A DNA stretch of 64,000 nt from Kribbella soli. Lineage in GTDB: Bacteria; Actinomycetota; Actinomycetes; Propionibacteriales; Kribbellaceae. A program made the translations under genes and the position numbers. The notes under the pieces are model-generated. The model ran no database searches and was not told the origin of the DNA. It was given only the letters and a program-made list of their open reading frames with translations. Shown in pieces: positions 26,102 through 33,783 of this stretch (its first letter is position 1; each line of letters begins with the position of its first letter). The stretch spans positions 124,001 through 188,000 of the forward strand of contig NZ_SJJZ01000006.1 in assembly GCF_004331345.1 (NCBI RefSeq). The letters run 5' to 3'.

Positions 26102-26133
26102 GCAGTTCCTTCCAGTCAGGGATCAAACATACT

Positions 26134-26160
26134 GAGGTTAACTCACTATGAGCTAACCTC
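26134..26160. promoter_or_regulatory. MarR operator between ABC exporter and marR
   Basis: Left arm GAGGTTAACTCA (26134-26145) and right arm TGAGCTAACCTC (26149-26160) are symmetric around CTA with one mismatch. It lies in the 113-bp divergent promoter region, 32 bp from the exporter start. Position and size fit a MarR dimer site controlling both genes. Confidence 0.75.
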
Positions 26161-26214
26161 ACAAGATGGTGTTTTGTTCCCCGCGGGCGCGACCGGTCCC
26201 ATTAGGCTCTGGGC

Positions 26215-26640
26215 ATGCGTGACCCCGAGGATGCCGCGGAGCAGATTGCCGGCCTGCTGGACGGGATCGTTCGCCGCCAGCGGCGGGCGTCCCGGGAGGG
26301 GTTCGGCGAGAGCGTCACGCACGGGCAGTTCCGGGTACTGCGGACGCTCGATCGCGCGGAGCAGGCGCTGCGGCTGAGTGAACTGGCGGCGCAGCTGGGG
26401 ATCGTGCCGCGGTCGGCGACCTCGGTCGTCGACGACCTGGAAGCGGCCGGCCTGGTGGCACGGCAGCCGGACCCGCACGACCGTCGGGCCACCCTGGTGG
26501 ACCTCACGCCGGACGGGCGGAAGATCCTGACCACCCTCCGCGAGAAGCGCCGCGACGTGATGGTCAGCCAACTGTCCCGCCTGACCGCCGCCGAACAGCA
26601 AACCCTCGCTTCACTCCTCCAGCGCCTCGCGGAGGAGTGA
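26215..26640 (+). CDS. MarR-family transcriptional regulator
   Basis: The 141-residue regulator has the winged helix of MarR: recognition region LRLSELAAQLGIVPRSATSVVDDLEAAGLVA at about 52-82 and wing DPHDRRATLVDLT at about 85-97. Dimerisation helices sit at both ends. It is divergent from the ABC exporter and shares the palindrome at 26134-26160. A single-gene transcript ending at a long inverted repeat (26656-26728). Confidence 0.9.
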   Translation: MRDPEDAAEQIAGLLDGIVRRQRRASREGFGESVTHGQFRVLRTLDRAEQALRLSELAAQLGIVPRSATSVVDDLEAAGLVARQPDPHDRRATLVDLTPDGRKILTTLREKRRDVMVSQLSRLTAAEQQTLASLLQRLAEE

Positions 26641-26655
26641 GCGGGGGTGGTGCGA

Positions 26656-26728
26656 ACCGCCACGCAGGCGAAAGTCGCCTTTTCGGCGCGAGAACGGCGC
26701 TTCGGCCGGGTTCTGCCTGCGTGGCGGT
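26656..26728. terminator. Long inverted repeat between convergent genes
   Basis: ACCGCCACGCAGGC (26656-26669) is the exact reverse complement of 26715-26728, enclosing 45 bases with smaller internal hairpins. It lies between the ends of marR and the esterase gene, so it probably serves as a bidirectional terminator. Confidence 0.6.
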
Positions 26729-26734
26729 CCTATT

Positions 26735-27718
26735 TCACGCCTTCTTCAGGTGGGCGATGATGCCGTCCAAGTCTTCGATGACGCGGTTGGGGCGGACCAT
26801 GTGGCCGCCTTCGTCTTCGTGGGCGATGTAGGGGATGTTGGCCTTGTCCAGGGCGGCGCGGAACTCGCGCTGGCCGGCCAGGACCTGGGTCTCGTTGGCG
26901 TAGTCGAACGGGTCGGGGCTCGGGCTCGTGCCGGCAACCAGGAAGATGCGCTTGCCGCGGTAGCGCTCGAGGTTCTCCATCGGGTTGTCGGCGGTGACGC
27001 GTGCCTCGTCCCACGCCGGGGCGCCGTAGATCGTGCCGCCGGCCAGGTCGACGGCCGCGGACGACACGTTCGCCCAGTGCACGACCAGGCCCGCGTCGCG
27101 GCGGACGCTCGCCGGGCCGGAGTGCGAGCTGACGGAGGCGAAGTGGCCGTAGTACTTCGCCGTGTACTTGAGCGCGCCGAAGCCGCCCATCGAGAAGCCG
27201 GCGACGGCCCGGCCGGCGAACTCGGCGTACGTGCGGAAGTTGGCGTCGATCCACGGCACCAACTGGTTGAGGTGGAAGCTCTCCCAGTTGCGCGGGCCGG
27301 TGTTGGAGCTGACCGGGTTCGAGTACCAGCCGGCCTTGCCGCCATCCGGCATCACCACGATCATCGGCTTGCCCGCGGTCCAGTCGCGGATGCCGAGGCG
27401 GTCGAACGCGATGAAGTCCTGGTTGCCGCCGTGCAGCAGGTACAGGACCGGGTAGGTGCGCCCGCTGGTGTGATAGTCACTCGGCAGCAGGACGTTGACC
27501 GCCGGGGCCCAGCCGATCGCGTCGGTCTGGAAGCGGTAGTACCACATCCGCGGATCGTCTTCGTTCCGCTCGGTGATGTGCAGGCCGAATCCGTCGTCGG
27601 CCGCACTTGCGGCGACGGAGGTGGCCAGGATGGTGCCGGCGCCGAGGCCGGCGGCGACGGTCAACCCGCCGGCGGCCTTCAGCATCGTGCGCCGGGTGGG
27701 GCGAGGTGCGCTCACCAT
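26735..27718 (-). CDS. Tat-exported esterase, alpha/beta hydrolase (EstD/antigen-85-like)
   Basis: The 327-residue secreted hydrolase has a Tat signal TRRTMLKAAGGLTVAAG, ending near ASAAD (about 40). The esterase D/antigen-85 fold shows YPVLYLLHGGNQD, the nucleophile elbow AGFSMGGFGALKY (Ser about 169) and the final catalytic His in DEGGHMVRP. It resembles feruloyl/acetyl-xylan esterase-like and mycolyltransferase-like proteins. TCAGGAGATC precedes the ATG closely. Divergent from a tetR-like gene across a 104-bp region with two dyads, so it may be under that regulator's control. Confidence 0.88.
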   Translation of the reverse strand: MVSAPRPTRRTMLKAAGGLTVAAGLGAGTILATSVAASAADDGFGLHITERNEDDPRMWYYRFQTDAIGWAPAVNVLLPSDYHTSGRTYPVLYLLHGGNQDFIAFDRLGIRDWTAGKPMIVVMPDGGKAGWYSNPVSSNTGPRNWESFHLNQLVPWIDANFRTYAEFAGRAVAGFSMGGFGALKYTAKYYGHFASVSSHSGPASVRRDAGLVVHWANVSSAAVDLAGGTIYGAPAWDEARVTADNPMENLERYRGKRIFLVAGTSPSPDPFDYANETQVLAGQREFRAALDKANIPYIAHEDEGGHMVRPNRVIEDLDGIIAHLKKA

Positions 27719-27753
27719 GATCTCCTGAGGAGTGAGGGACAGAACAGAACAAT

Positions 27754-27770
27754 CACCGTCGGCGACGGTG
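27754..27770. promoter_or_regulatory. GC-rich dyad in the esterase/tetR promoter region
   Basis: CACCGTC (27754-27760) and GACGGTG (27764-27770) form a perfect 7-3-7 dyad upstream of the esterase and opposite the tetR-type gene. It may be a second regulator site. Confidence 0.45.
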
Positions 27771-27777
27771 TCGATCT

Positions 27778-27795
27778 AAGTTAGTAGCATAACTT
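27778..27795. promoter_or_regulatory. TetR-type operator candidate
   Basis: AAGTTA (27778-27783) and TAACTT (27790-27795) are symmetric around six bases, in an AT-rich patch 28 bp before the regulator start. This is a typical TetR autoregulatory position. Confidence 0.55.
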
Positions 27796-27822
27796 TGGGG
27801 TCAGGCCCCACGGAGGAGGGTT

Positions 27823-28518
27823 GTGACAGCGAATCCGCCCCGCCGGAAGACCGGCGGTCGCCAGGCGCAGATCACCGTCGCGGACATCGAGCGGGAGGGT
27901 CTGCGGCTCGGCCTGACCAACCTGACCGTGAACGGGGTCGCGACCGCGCTCGGCGTCACCCCGACCGCGCTGTACCGGCACGTCGACGGCAAGCTCGGGC
28001 TCGAGGCGCTGGTCGGTGAGGCGGTACTGCGGGAGCTGCACATCGTCGACGACCCGGAGGACGACGTCGAGGCGCACCTGTTGTCGTTCGCGCGGCAGCT
28101 GCACACGTTCGTCCTGGAACACCCGGGGCTCGCCGCCTACCTGCAGGGGCTGTTCCCGCGCGGCGAGGCCGGCGTACGACTCCAGCGGGAGGCGGTCGAG
28201 GCGCTCGGCCGGCGCGGGTACAGCCCGGCCGGCGCGGTGCTCATGTCCGGCACCGTCGCGTCGCTGGCGATCAACCTGACCGCGGCCGAGGAGCGGCATC
28301 GCCCGTACTTCGAAGGTTCGCATCAGCGCGAACTGGAGAAGGTCTACGCGCTCCTCGCCGCGGACGAGGTGCTACACGCGGCGCATCAGGAACTCCCGAT
28401 GATCACGTCCGAGCCGTATTTCCGGATGGTGATGACCGGCTGCATCCGAGGCCTGGTCGCAGCGGCACCGCCGAACCGCCCGGTGATCGACGTCCTCACC
28501 GACCTCGGCCTGGAGTAG
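27823..28518 (+). CDS. TetR-family transcriptional regulator
   Basis: The 231-residue regulator has an N-terminal HTH (about 18-62: ITVADIEREGLRLGLTNLTVNGVA, then LGVTPTALYRHVDGK) and a C-terminal ligand domain of the TetR_C type, with all helices beyond residue 70 divergent. The GTG start has GGAGGAGG 5 bases upstream. It is divergent from the exported esterase, with two dyads between them. The ligand is unknown. Confidence 0.88.
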   Translation: MTANPPRRKTGGRQAQITVADIEREGLRLGLTNLTVNGVATALGVTPTALYRHVDGKLGLEALVGEAVLRELHIVDDPEDDVEAHLLSFARQLHTFVLEHPGLAAYLQGLFPRGEAGVRLQREAVEALGRRGYSPAGAVLMSGTVASLAINLTAAEERHRPYFEGSHQRELEKVYALLAADEVLHAAHQELPMITSEPYFRMVMTGCIRGLVAAAPPNRPVIDVLTDLGLE

Positions 28519-28529
28519 GTCCTGGCCGG

Positions 28530-29447
28530 TCAGTTGCCGGCGGCAAGCGCTCGGGCGCCGGCCAGCTCGAACAGGAACGTGTTCACCGGTGTCGGCACGC
28601 CCGATTCGGCGCCGAGCCGTACGACGGCCCCGGTCCAGGCGTCGAGCTCCGACGGGCGGCCGGCGATAAGGTCGCGCTGCAGCGACGTCGTCCCGTCGGC
28701 CGGGAGCTGATCGACCCAGGCGAGCGTCCGCGGTACGACGTCCTCAGCAAGCCGGATACCTCGCGCCAACGCGATGTCGCGGATCTCCGTGGTGGCTTCG
28801 GTGAGCAGCCGGCGGGTTGCGGGATGGGTGCGGAGCACGCCGTACCCGGCGCCGGTCGCCGTACCGAGGCCGCCGCCCGGGACGACCGAGAGGAACTTCG
28901 TCCACAACGCCGCCCAGATGTCCTCCGGAACGGTCGCCTGAAGTCCCGCCGCGATGAACGCGTCGCGCAGCAGACCGGTTCGTGGCGTGGCCGCGTTGTC
29001 CCACTCGCCGAAGTTCAGCTTCCCATTGCCGAGATGACGGATCACGCCAGGACCCTCGACGTACGCGATCACCTCCGCGGCGCCGGGCAGTACGGCGTCC
29101 CGCCCGTAGACCTCGGCGACCTGATCGGGTGCTTCGACCCCGTTCTGCACCGTGATGATCGCGGTGTCCGGACCCACCAGCGGCCGGATCGTGTCGATCG
29201 CCTCGGGCAACTGCCACGTCTTCACGCAGATCAACACGTAGTCCACCGGGCCGATCTCGGCCGGCGCGCTCGTTGCCTGCACCGGCAACTGCAAGTCCCC
29301 TGCGGGGCTGTGCACCACGAGCCCATCGGCCTTCAGCGCCTCCAGGTGCTTGCCCCGCGCCACGAACGCCACGTCCTGCCCGGCGGCGGCCAGCCGCGCG
29401 CCGAAGTACCCGCCCACACCGCCCGCGCCGACGATCCCGATCCTCAC
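28530..29447 (-). CDS. Ketopantoate reductase family protein (2-dehydropantoate 2-reductase-like)
   Basis: The 305-residue protein has the NADP loop IGIVGAGGVGGYFGARL at the N-terminus, the family CVKTWQLPEAI segment (catalytic Lys in VKT) and VQNGVEA. The C-terminal helical domain holds the second conserved Lys (LWTKFLSVVPGG). Members include PanE of pantothenate synthesis and other ApbA-type ketoacid reductases. No pantothenate genes are nearby, so the substrate is uncertain. Divergent from a CGNR-type regulator gene with a 21-bp palindrome between them. Confidence 0.87.
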   Translation of the reverse strand: MRIGIVGAGGVGGYFGARLAAAGQDVAFVARGKHLEALKADGLVVHSPAGDLQLPVQATSAPAEIGPVDYVLICVKTWQLPEAIDTIRPLVGPDTAIITVQNGVEAPDQVAEVYGRDAVLPGAAEVIAYVEGPGVIRHLGNGKLNFGEWDNAATPRTGLLRDAFIAAGLQATVPEDIWAALWTKFLSVVPGGGLGTATGAGYGVLRTHPATRRLLTEATTEIRDIALARGIRLAEDVVPRTLAWVDQLPADGTTSLQRDLIAGRPSELDAWTGAVVRLGAESGVPTPVNTFLFELAGARALAAGN

Positions 29448-29461
29448 AAGCCACTCCCTCG

Positions 29462-29482
29462 GTTACCGGTTCAACTGGTAAC
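29462..29482. promoter_or_regulatory. Operator-like palindrome between reductase and CGNR gene
   Basis: GTTACC (29462-29467) and GGTAAC (29477-29482) are perfect outer arms, and the inner GTT/AAC also match. One base pair and the centre are unpaired. It lies 15 bp from the reductase start and 22 bp from the CGNR start, covering both promoters. Confidence 0.6.
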
Positions 29483-29503
29483 AGCGATGATAGACTACGC
29501 GTC

Positions 29504-30031
29504 ATGGACACGCGCTTCACCTGGGTCGGCGGGCGGCCGTCGGTCGACTTCACCGCGACCCTCGGCAAGCGCGAGCAGGCGCCGTTCGAGCGGATCCCGG
29601 AGCCTGCCGATCTCGGCCGCTGGTTCCGCGAAGCCGGGCTCACTCAGGACGAGCCGGCGGTCCCGGGGCGTGCCTACCGCCAGGCCGTCGAGCTGCGGGA
29701 GGCGCTGTACCGGCTCTTCACCGGGACGAGGCACGCCGCCGATCTCGAGGTGGTCAATCGTTGGAGCAGCCGTCCGTTGGCCGGTCCCCGGTTGACCTCG
29801 GAGCTCCGCGCGGAGAGTGCGACGGTCGACCTGCCCGGTCTGCTCAGCAGCCTGGCCAGGGATGCGGTCGATCTGCTCTCCGGTCCGCTCGCCGACCGGA
29901 TCCGGACGTGTGCCGCGGACGAGTGTTCGCTGCTGTTCGTCGACGCGAGTCGTGCCGGGCGGCGGCGCTGGTGCTCGATGAACACGTGCGGGGCGCGCGC
30001 GAAGATGGCGACGTACCGCGCCGTGGGTTGA
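29504..30031 (+). CDS. CGNR zinc-finger regulator (ABATE domain)
   Basis: The 175-residue protein has an N-terminal ABATE-type domain (about 5-125, starting FTWVGGRPSVDFTATLG) and a C-terminal zinc finger with Cys residues in TCAADEC and RRRWCSMNTC. The signature CGNR is CGAR here (CGARAKMATYR), so the conserved Asn is replaced by Ala. Such proteins are presumed stress-related transcription regulators, mostly untested. It is divergent from the reductase gene with a shared palindrome. Confidence 0.85.
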   Translation: MDTRFTWVGGRPSVDFTATLGKREQAPFERIPEPADLGRWFREAGLTQDEPAVPGRAYRQAVELREALYRLFTGTRHAADLEVVNRWSSRPLAGPRLTSELRAESATVDLPGLLSSLARDAVDLLSGPLADRIRTCAADECSLLFVDASRAGRRRWCSMNTCGARAKMATYRAVG

Positions 30032-30096
30032 GCGGTGGATTGAGGGGTTCGCGCAATCGACCGTGGTGGCCGCGTCCGGGCTGGTTGATTGTCGGC

Positions 30097-30624
30097 ATGC
30101 GTACACCGACTACAACACCGGCGCAGGCGGCCGGGATGCTCCGGCGGGACCAGGACCTGTTGCTGAGCCGGATCGAGGGATTGAGCGAGGACGAACTGCG
30201 GGCGCCGTACGACGTGACCGCCGGGCCGCTCGGGGACTTCTGCGACTCGCTGCACGACCTGGTCGCGCACGTACTGATGTGGGACGAGATCACCCTTGCC
30301 GTACTGCGGGACGCCCGGGCGGGACGCCCGCACTGGAGTCTCGATCCGCGGTGGGAGACCGCCGAGATCGGGCGCGCGCTCAACCTCGGCGGCGTCGAGG
30401 CGGGCCGGCGGATCCCGTCCGAACTGGTGCTGCACCGGTTCCACAGCGTCGGCGACGCACTCGTCGACGAGATCTCGCGGTACGACGAGGAGACCTGGAC
30501 GGAGCCGTCGACGGGCGCCGGGTTCGACGGCGGGATCGGGGCGCTCGCGGAGTACGTCTCGACGACGCCCGACGGGATCCTGTTCGCGCACGCGGCACGT
30601 CACCTGCAGCCGGTGAGCGCATGA
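30097..30624 (+). CDS. ClbS/DfsB-like four-helix-bundle (DinB superfamily) protein
   Basis: The 175-residue protein has a DinB-type four-helix bundle: LLLSRIEGLSEDELRAPYDV in helix 1-2 and a HDLVAHVLMWDE helix with His residues that could bind metal. ClbS/DfsB members include a colibactin-resistance protein, but most are untested. The start at 30097 is chosen over longer upstream frames because homology-like sequence begins there. Its stop overlaps the next gene's ATG by 4 bp, so it is co-translated with the hydrolase. Confidence 0.75.
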   Translation: MRTPTTTPAQAAGMLRRDQDLLLSRIEGLSEDELRAPYDVTAGPLGDFCDSLHDLVAHVLMWDEITLAVLRDARAGRPHWSLDPRWETAEIGRALNLGGVEAGRRIPSELVLHRFHSVGDALVDEISRYDEETWTEPSTGAGFDGGIGALAEYVSTTPDGILFAHAARHLQPVSA

Positions 30625-31502
30625 CGCCCGAGCTGGTCGACAGCCCGGAGTACGGGTCCGAGACCGACGCGCTGCTGAAGGTGCTTGCCGATCAACCCGG
30701 CTACCCCGGGCTCGATCCCCATCAGGCGTTGCTGCTGGACCGGGAGGATCTGCCGGATCCGGCGCTGGCGGGTGAGCGTGATCCGCGGCCGGGGATCGAG
30801 GACATCGTGATCGAGCTGCCGGGGCGGTCCCTCGACGCACGGATCTACCGCATGTCGCCGGAGCCTCGGCCGGTTCTGCTCTGGCTGCACGGTGGTTCGT
30901 TCATCGGCGGGCATCTGCGCGACATCGAGTACGCGACCTCCGGGATCGCTGCCGACAGCAACGTTACCGTTGTCTCCCTCAACTATCGGCTCGCGCCGGA
31001 GAATCCTTATCCAGCAGGGCTTCTGGACGTTCACGACACACTGCAATGGATCCGCGAGAGTCTCAGCTCAGACGGGCGGATCGCGGTGGGCGGGCAGAGT
31101 GCAGGCGCGGCGCTGGCTGCCGGGGCGTGCCTGCTCGCTCGAGATGAAGGTGGTCCGCTCCCCGACCGTCAGATCCTGTGTTACCCGACGTTGGACCTGC
31201 ACCCGGACGTCGAGTGGCACGAGTGGTACTTCCCCGCGGACGACGTATCCACAACCGCCGTGCCGCTGCGGGCCGACTCGCTTGCGGGGCTTCCGCCGGC
31301 GCTGATGCTTGCGGCCGGGCGGGACTCGTTGCGCGATGACGCGCTGGCGTATGCGGGTCGCCTGGAGCAGGACGGCGTACCGACGCGACTGGTCGAGTAC
31401 GCGGACACGATGCACGCGTTCCTGAACTTTCCGGCCGCACTGTCTGCCGGCCGGCACGCGGTCGAACTGATCGCCGCGGACCTCCGTACTGCGTTTTCCT
31501 AG
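30621..31502 (+). CDS. Alpha/beta hydrolase, hormone-sensitive lipase family
   Basis: The 293-residue cytoplasmic esterase has the HSL-family oxyanion motif LWLHGGSFIGGH (about 91-102), nucleophile elbow VGGQSAGAALAAG, catalytic Asp in LAAGRDSLRDD and His in YADTMHAFLNF. It should act on short-chain esters. The ATG overlaps the stop of the DinB-like gene (30621-30624), and its stop overlaps the convergent membrane-protein gene by 4 bp. Confidence 0.9.
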   Translation: MTPELVDSPEYGSETDALLKVLADQPGYPGLDPHQALLLDREDLPDPALAGERDPRPGIEDIVIELPGRSLDARIYRMSPEPRPVLLWLHGGSFIGGHLRDIEYATSGIAADSNVTVVSLNYRLAPENPYPAGLLDVHDTLQWIRESLSSDGRIAVGGQSAGAALAAGACLLARDEGGPLPDRQILCYPTLDLHPDVEWHEWYFPADDVSTTAVPLRADSLAGLPPALMLAAGRDSLRDDALAYAGRLEQDGVPTRLVEYADTMHAFLNFPAALSAGRHAVELIAADLRTAFS

Positions 31503-32236
31503 TGGTCGGCGCGGTGGGTGAAGAAGCGGGCCGGGTTGCCGGCGGCGCGCGGGTTCGACGCCAGCCAGACGGTGAACGAGTCGGGGTGACGGCGTTCGAG
31601 TTCGTCGAGGTAGGCACGACGTACGTCGACCATCGCCTGTCTCCGGTCCGGGCCCATCGCGCGCTGGAGCTGGTTGAAACTTCGTCGCCAGGCGAGGCAC
31701 AGCTCCTCGTCGCTCAGTTCGCCGACGCTCCGCACCACGGCGACCAGGTACTTCGGCATCGGCCAGTCCGCAGCCGGGTCAGCTTCGGCCTGGACAGCGT
31801 TCAGCTGACGGTTCGATGCCTTGGGCAACCTGATCGACCGGCGAGGCAGTGTCGTCCGGCGAGGCAGTGTCCGCGCCGGCCGGTCGGCCCGGCCTGAGCG
31901 CAACCAGCCGACAACCGGCGGGGATACGCCGACCATCAGCAGGATCAGCGTCGCTGTGCGGGCCCCGATCGCGGCGGCGTACCCGCAGATCGCGAGTACG
32001 AACAGTCCGCCGAACACCGCGCCGCGGGGAACCATGTAGAGCAGGTCCGAGGTCGGCAGATCGCGGCCGAGACCGACGCTGAGACAGATGGCTCCGGCGG
32101 TGAAGGCGGCGACCATGAAGACCGCCAGGTTCGTCGCCGGCGACACGAACACCAAAGAAGTGACCACACCGAGACTGGCCAGCAGTCCCACGGCTGCCCG
32201 CCAGATCCGGAGATACCGCAGCTCTACGTCCACCAT
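31499..32236 (-). CDS. Hypothetical membrane protein
   Basis: This 245-residue protein is not recognised. Four hydrophobic segments fill the first 115 residues (about 13-30, 36-55, 70-90, 92-110). An Arg-rich linker with the repeat RRTTLPRRS follows, then a soluble C-terminal domain (about 155-245) reading DEELCLAWRRSFNQLQRA. That last part resembles helical tails in other actinobacterial unknowns. It runs antiparallel to the hydrolase, with tails overlapping 4 bp. Confidence 0.72.
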   Translation of the reverse strand: MVDVELRYLRIWRAAVGLLASLGVVTSLVFVSPATNLAVFMVAAFTAGAICLSVGLGRDLPTSDLLYMVPRGAVFGGLFVLAICGYAAAIGARTATLILLMVGVSPPVVGWLRSGRADRPARTLPRRTTLPRRSIRLPKASNRQLNAVQAEADPAADWPMPKYLVAVVRSVGELSDEELCLAWRRSFNQLQRAMGPDRRQAMVDVRRAYLDELERRHPDSFTVWLASNPRAAGNPARFFTHRADH

Positions 32237-32286
32237 GCTCCCCCGGTTCCCCGTCGACCGGTCTCCAACCCGGAGTCGAACGGCTC

Positions 32287-33147
32287 CTACTCCAGTGTTA
32301 CTCGTTTCAGGGCTGCAATGAAGGCCGCCGTCGCCGGCGGGTCGGGAGGTTCGCCGTACGTCGCAAGCAGGATCCGGCGAACGATCGGCAACTCTGTCGA
32401 TCGCACCCCGTCGGCGAGGTGCGACCGCAGCGCCAGACCGGGCGTGGTGGTGACACCGAGACCAGCGCGAACGAGAGCCTGCTTGACGATCACATCGTCG
32501 CTGGTGAACGCGATCCGGGGCGTGAAGCCGGCCTCCGCACAGTGCTGCAGCAGCTCGCGGCGGCAGTTCACGCAGCCCGCGATCCAGTCGGACTCCCGAT
32601 GGTCGGCGAGCGTTTCGCCGGTTCGGCGGCTGAGCAGATGGATCGGGTCGTCGCGCAGGTACGTGTACCGGATGCCGTCGTCCGGCTGGTCGTGGCCGTA
32701 CCGGAAGACGATCGCGAGATCGATCTCACCCGCGCGGAGCTGCTGGACGGCGACCAGCGGGTGGACGTCGGTGAGTTCGAACTGGATGTTCGGGTGCTCG
32801 CGGCGGAGCTCGGCCGCCGCGGATGGGACGAGTTCGCTGAGCGCCGAGCTGAAGGCGCCGACCCGGACCAGGCCGGAGCGCAGGCCGACCATGGCAGCGA
32901 GCTCGGCGTCGGCGGCGTCGACACGGCCGACGATCTCCGCGGCGCGGCGCGCGAGCACCTCGCCCTCGGGGGTCAGGCGGATGCCACGACCGGCCTTCTG
33001 GACGAGCTTCGCTCCGGTCGCAGCCTCCAGCCGGGCGAGATGATGACTGACGGTGGGCTGCGTGTAGTGCAGTGCCGCGGCCGCCGCGGTCACCGAACCG
33101 TGCGCGGCGACTGCGGCCAGCACGCGCAGCCGGATGAGATCGAGCAT
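32287..33147 (-). CDS. LysR-family transcriptional regulator
   Basis: The 286-residue LysR regulator has an N-terminal HTH (about 2-60, LRVLAAVAAHGSVTAAAAALHYTQPTVSHHLARLE) and a periplasmic-binding-like effector domain (about 90-285). It is divergent from the DHFR-like gene at 33223 with a 75-bp gap, its usual kind of target; I could not fix a clear T-N11-A site there. Confidence 0.9.
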   Translation of the reverse strand: MLDLIRLRVLAAVAAHGSVTAAAAALHYTQPTVSHHLARLEAATGAKLVQKAGRGIRLTPEGEVLARRAAEIVGRVDAADAELAAMVGLRSGLVRVGAFSSALSELVPSAAAELRREHPNIQFELTDVHPLVAVQQLRAGEIDLAIVFRYGHDQPDDGIRYTYLRDDPIHLLSRRTGETLADHRESDWIAGCVNCRRELLQHCAEAGFTPRIAFTSDDVIVKQALVRAGLGVTTTPGLALRSHLADGVRSTELPIVRRILLATYGEPPDPPATAAFIAALKRVTLE

Positions 33148-33222
33148 GTATCGACGCTATCTATGCTTCCGTCTCGGCATTGGCATTAGACGCATGGATC
33201 AGACCGGGGGGAGGCTGGACGC

Positions 33223-33744
33223 ATGACCGGCACAGTGATCTGGCACATGACGATGTCCCTCGACGGCTTCATCGGGGACCGCGACGACGGGGTCGGCTGG
33301 ATGTCCCCTGCCGACGGCGGCCCGTCCGGGCTCGGCGCCGAGGTGATCGCGACGTGCGGCGCGTTCCTGTGCGGCGGCAAACTGGTCGAGGTCTTCGGCG
33401 AGAACCGTCCGTACGGCGGAGCTTGGCAGGGCCCGATCCTCATTTACACGCACAAGGACCCGGCCACGAACCCGATCCCGGAGTTCACGTACGTCTCCGG
33501 CGACATCCGGGACGGGGTGGCGCGAGGCCTGGAGGCAGCCGCCGGGAAGAATCTGGTGGTCACGGGCGGCGCGGTGCCCCGCCTCGCGCTGGAGGCCGGC
33601 TTGGTGGACGAGATCGTCCTCCACATCACCCCCGTCCTGCTGGGCGAAGGCATCCGCTTCTACGACAGCCCCGGCGTACAGCCCACCAAACTCCGAGTCC
33701 GCACCGCCGAAAACCTCAGCTTCCGCCTCGAGGTCGTGAAGTAG
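33223..33744 (+). CDS. Dihydrofolate reductase/RibD C-terminal family protein
   Basis: The 173-residue protein has the RibD_C/DHFR-like fold seen in many actinobacterial stand-alone genes: MTMSLDGFIGDRDDGVGWM near the start, VVTGGAVPRLALEAGLVDEIVLH and TPVLLGEGIRFYD. It probably binds NADP(H) and reduces a small molecule; it is not the housekeeping folate enzyme, whose motifs differ. Possibly controlled by the divergent LysR. Confidence 0.85.
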   Translation: MTGTVIWHMTMSLDGFIGDRDDGVGWMSPADGGPSGLGAEVIATCGAFLCGGKLVEVFGENRPYGGAWQGPILIYTHKDPATNPIPEFTYVSGDIRDGVARGLEAAAGKNLVVTGGAVPRLALEAGLVDEIVLHITPVLLGEGIRFYDSPGVQPTKLRVRTAENLSFRLEVVK

Positions 33745-33748
33745 AGGT

Positions 33749-33764
33749 GTGCAACCGGTTGCAC
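33749..33764. promoter_or_regulatory. LacI operator upstream of lacI-type gene
   Basis: GTGCAACCGGTTGCAC is a perfect 16-bp palindrome with central CG, typical of LacI-family sites. It lies 20 bp before the LacI start, and the same 14-bp core recurs at 34808-34821, so autoregulation is likely. Confidence 0.85.
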
Positions 33765-33783
33765 GGAACCTTATGGTGTGGGC

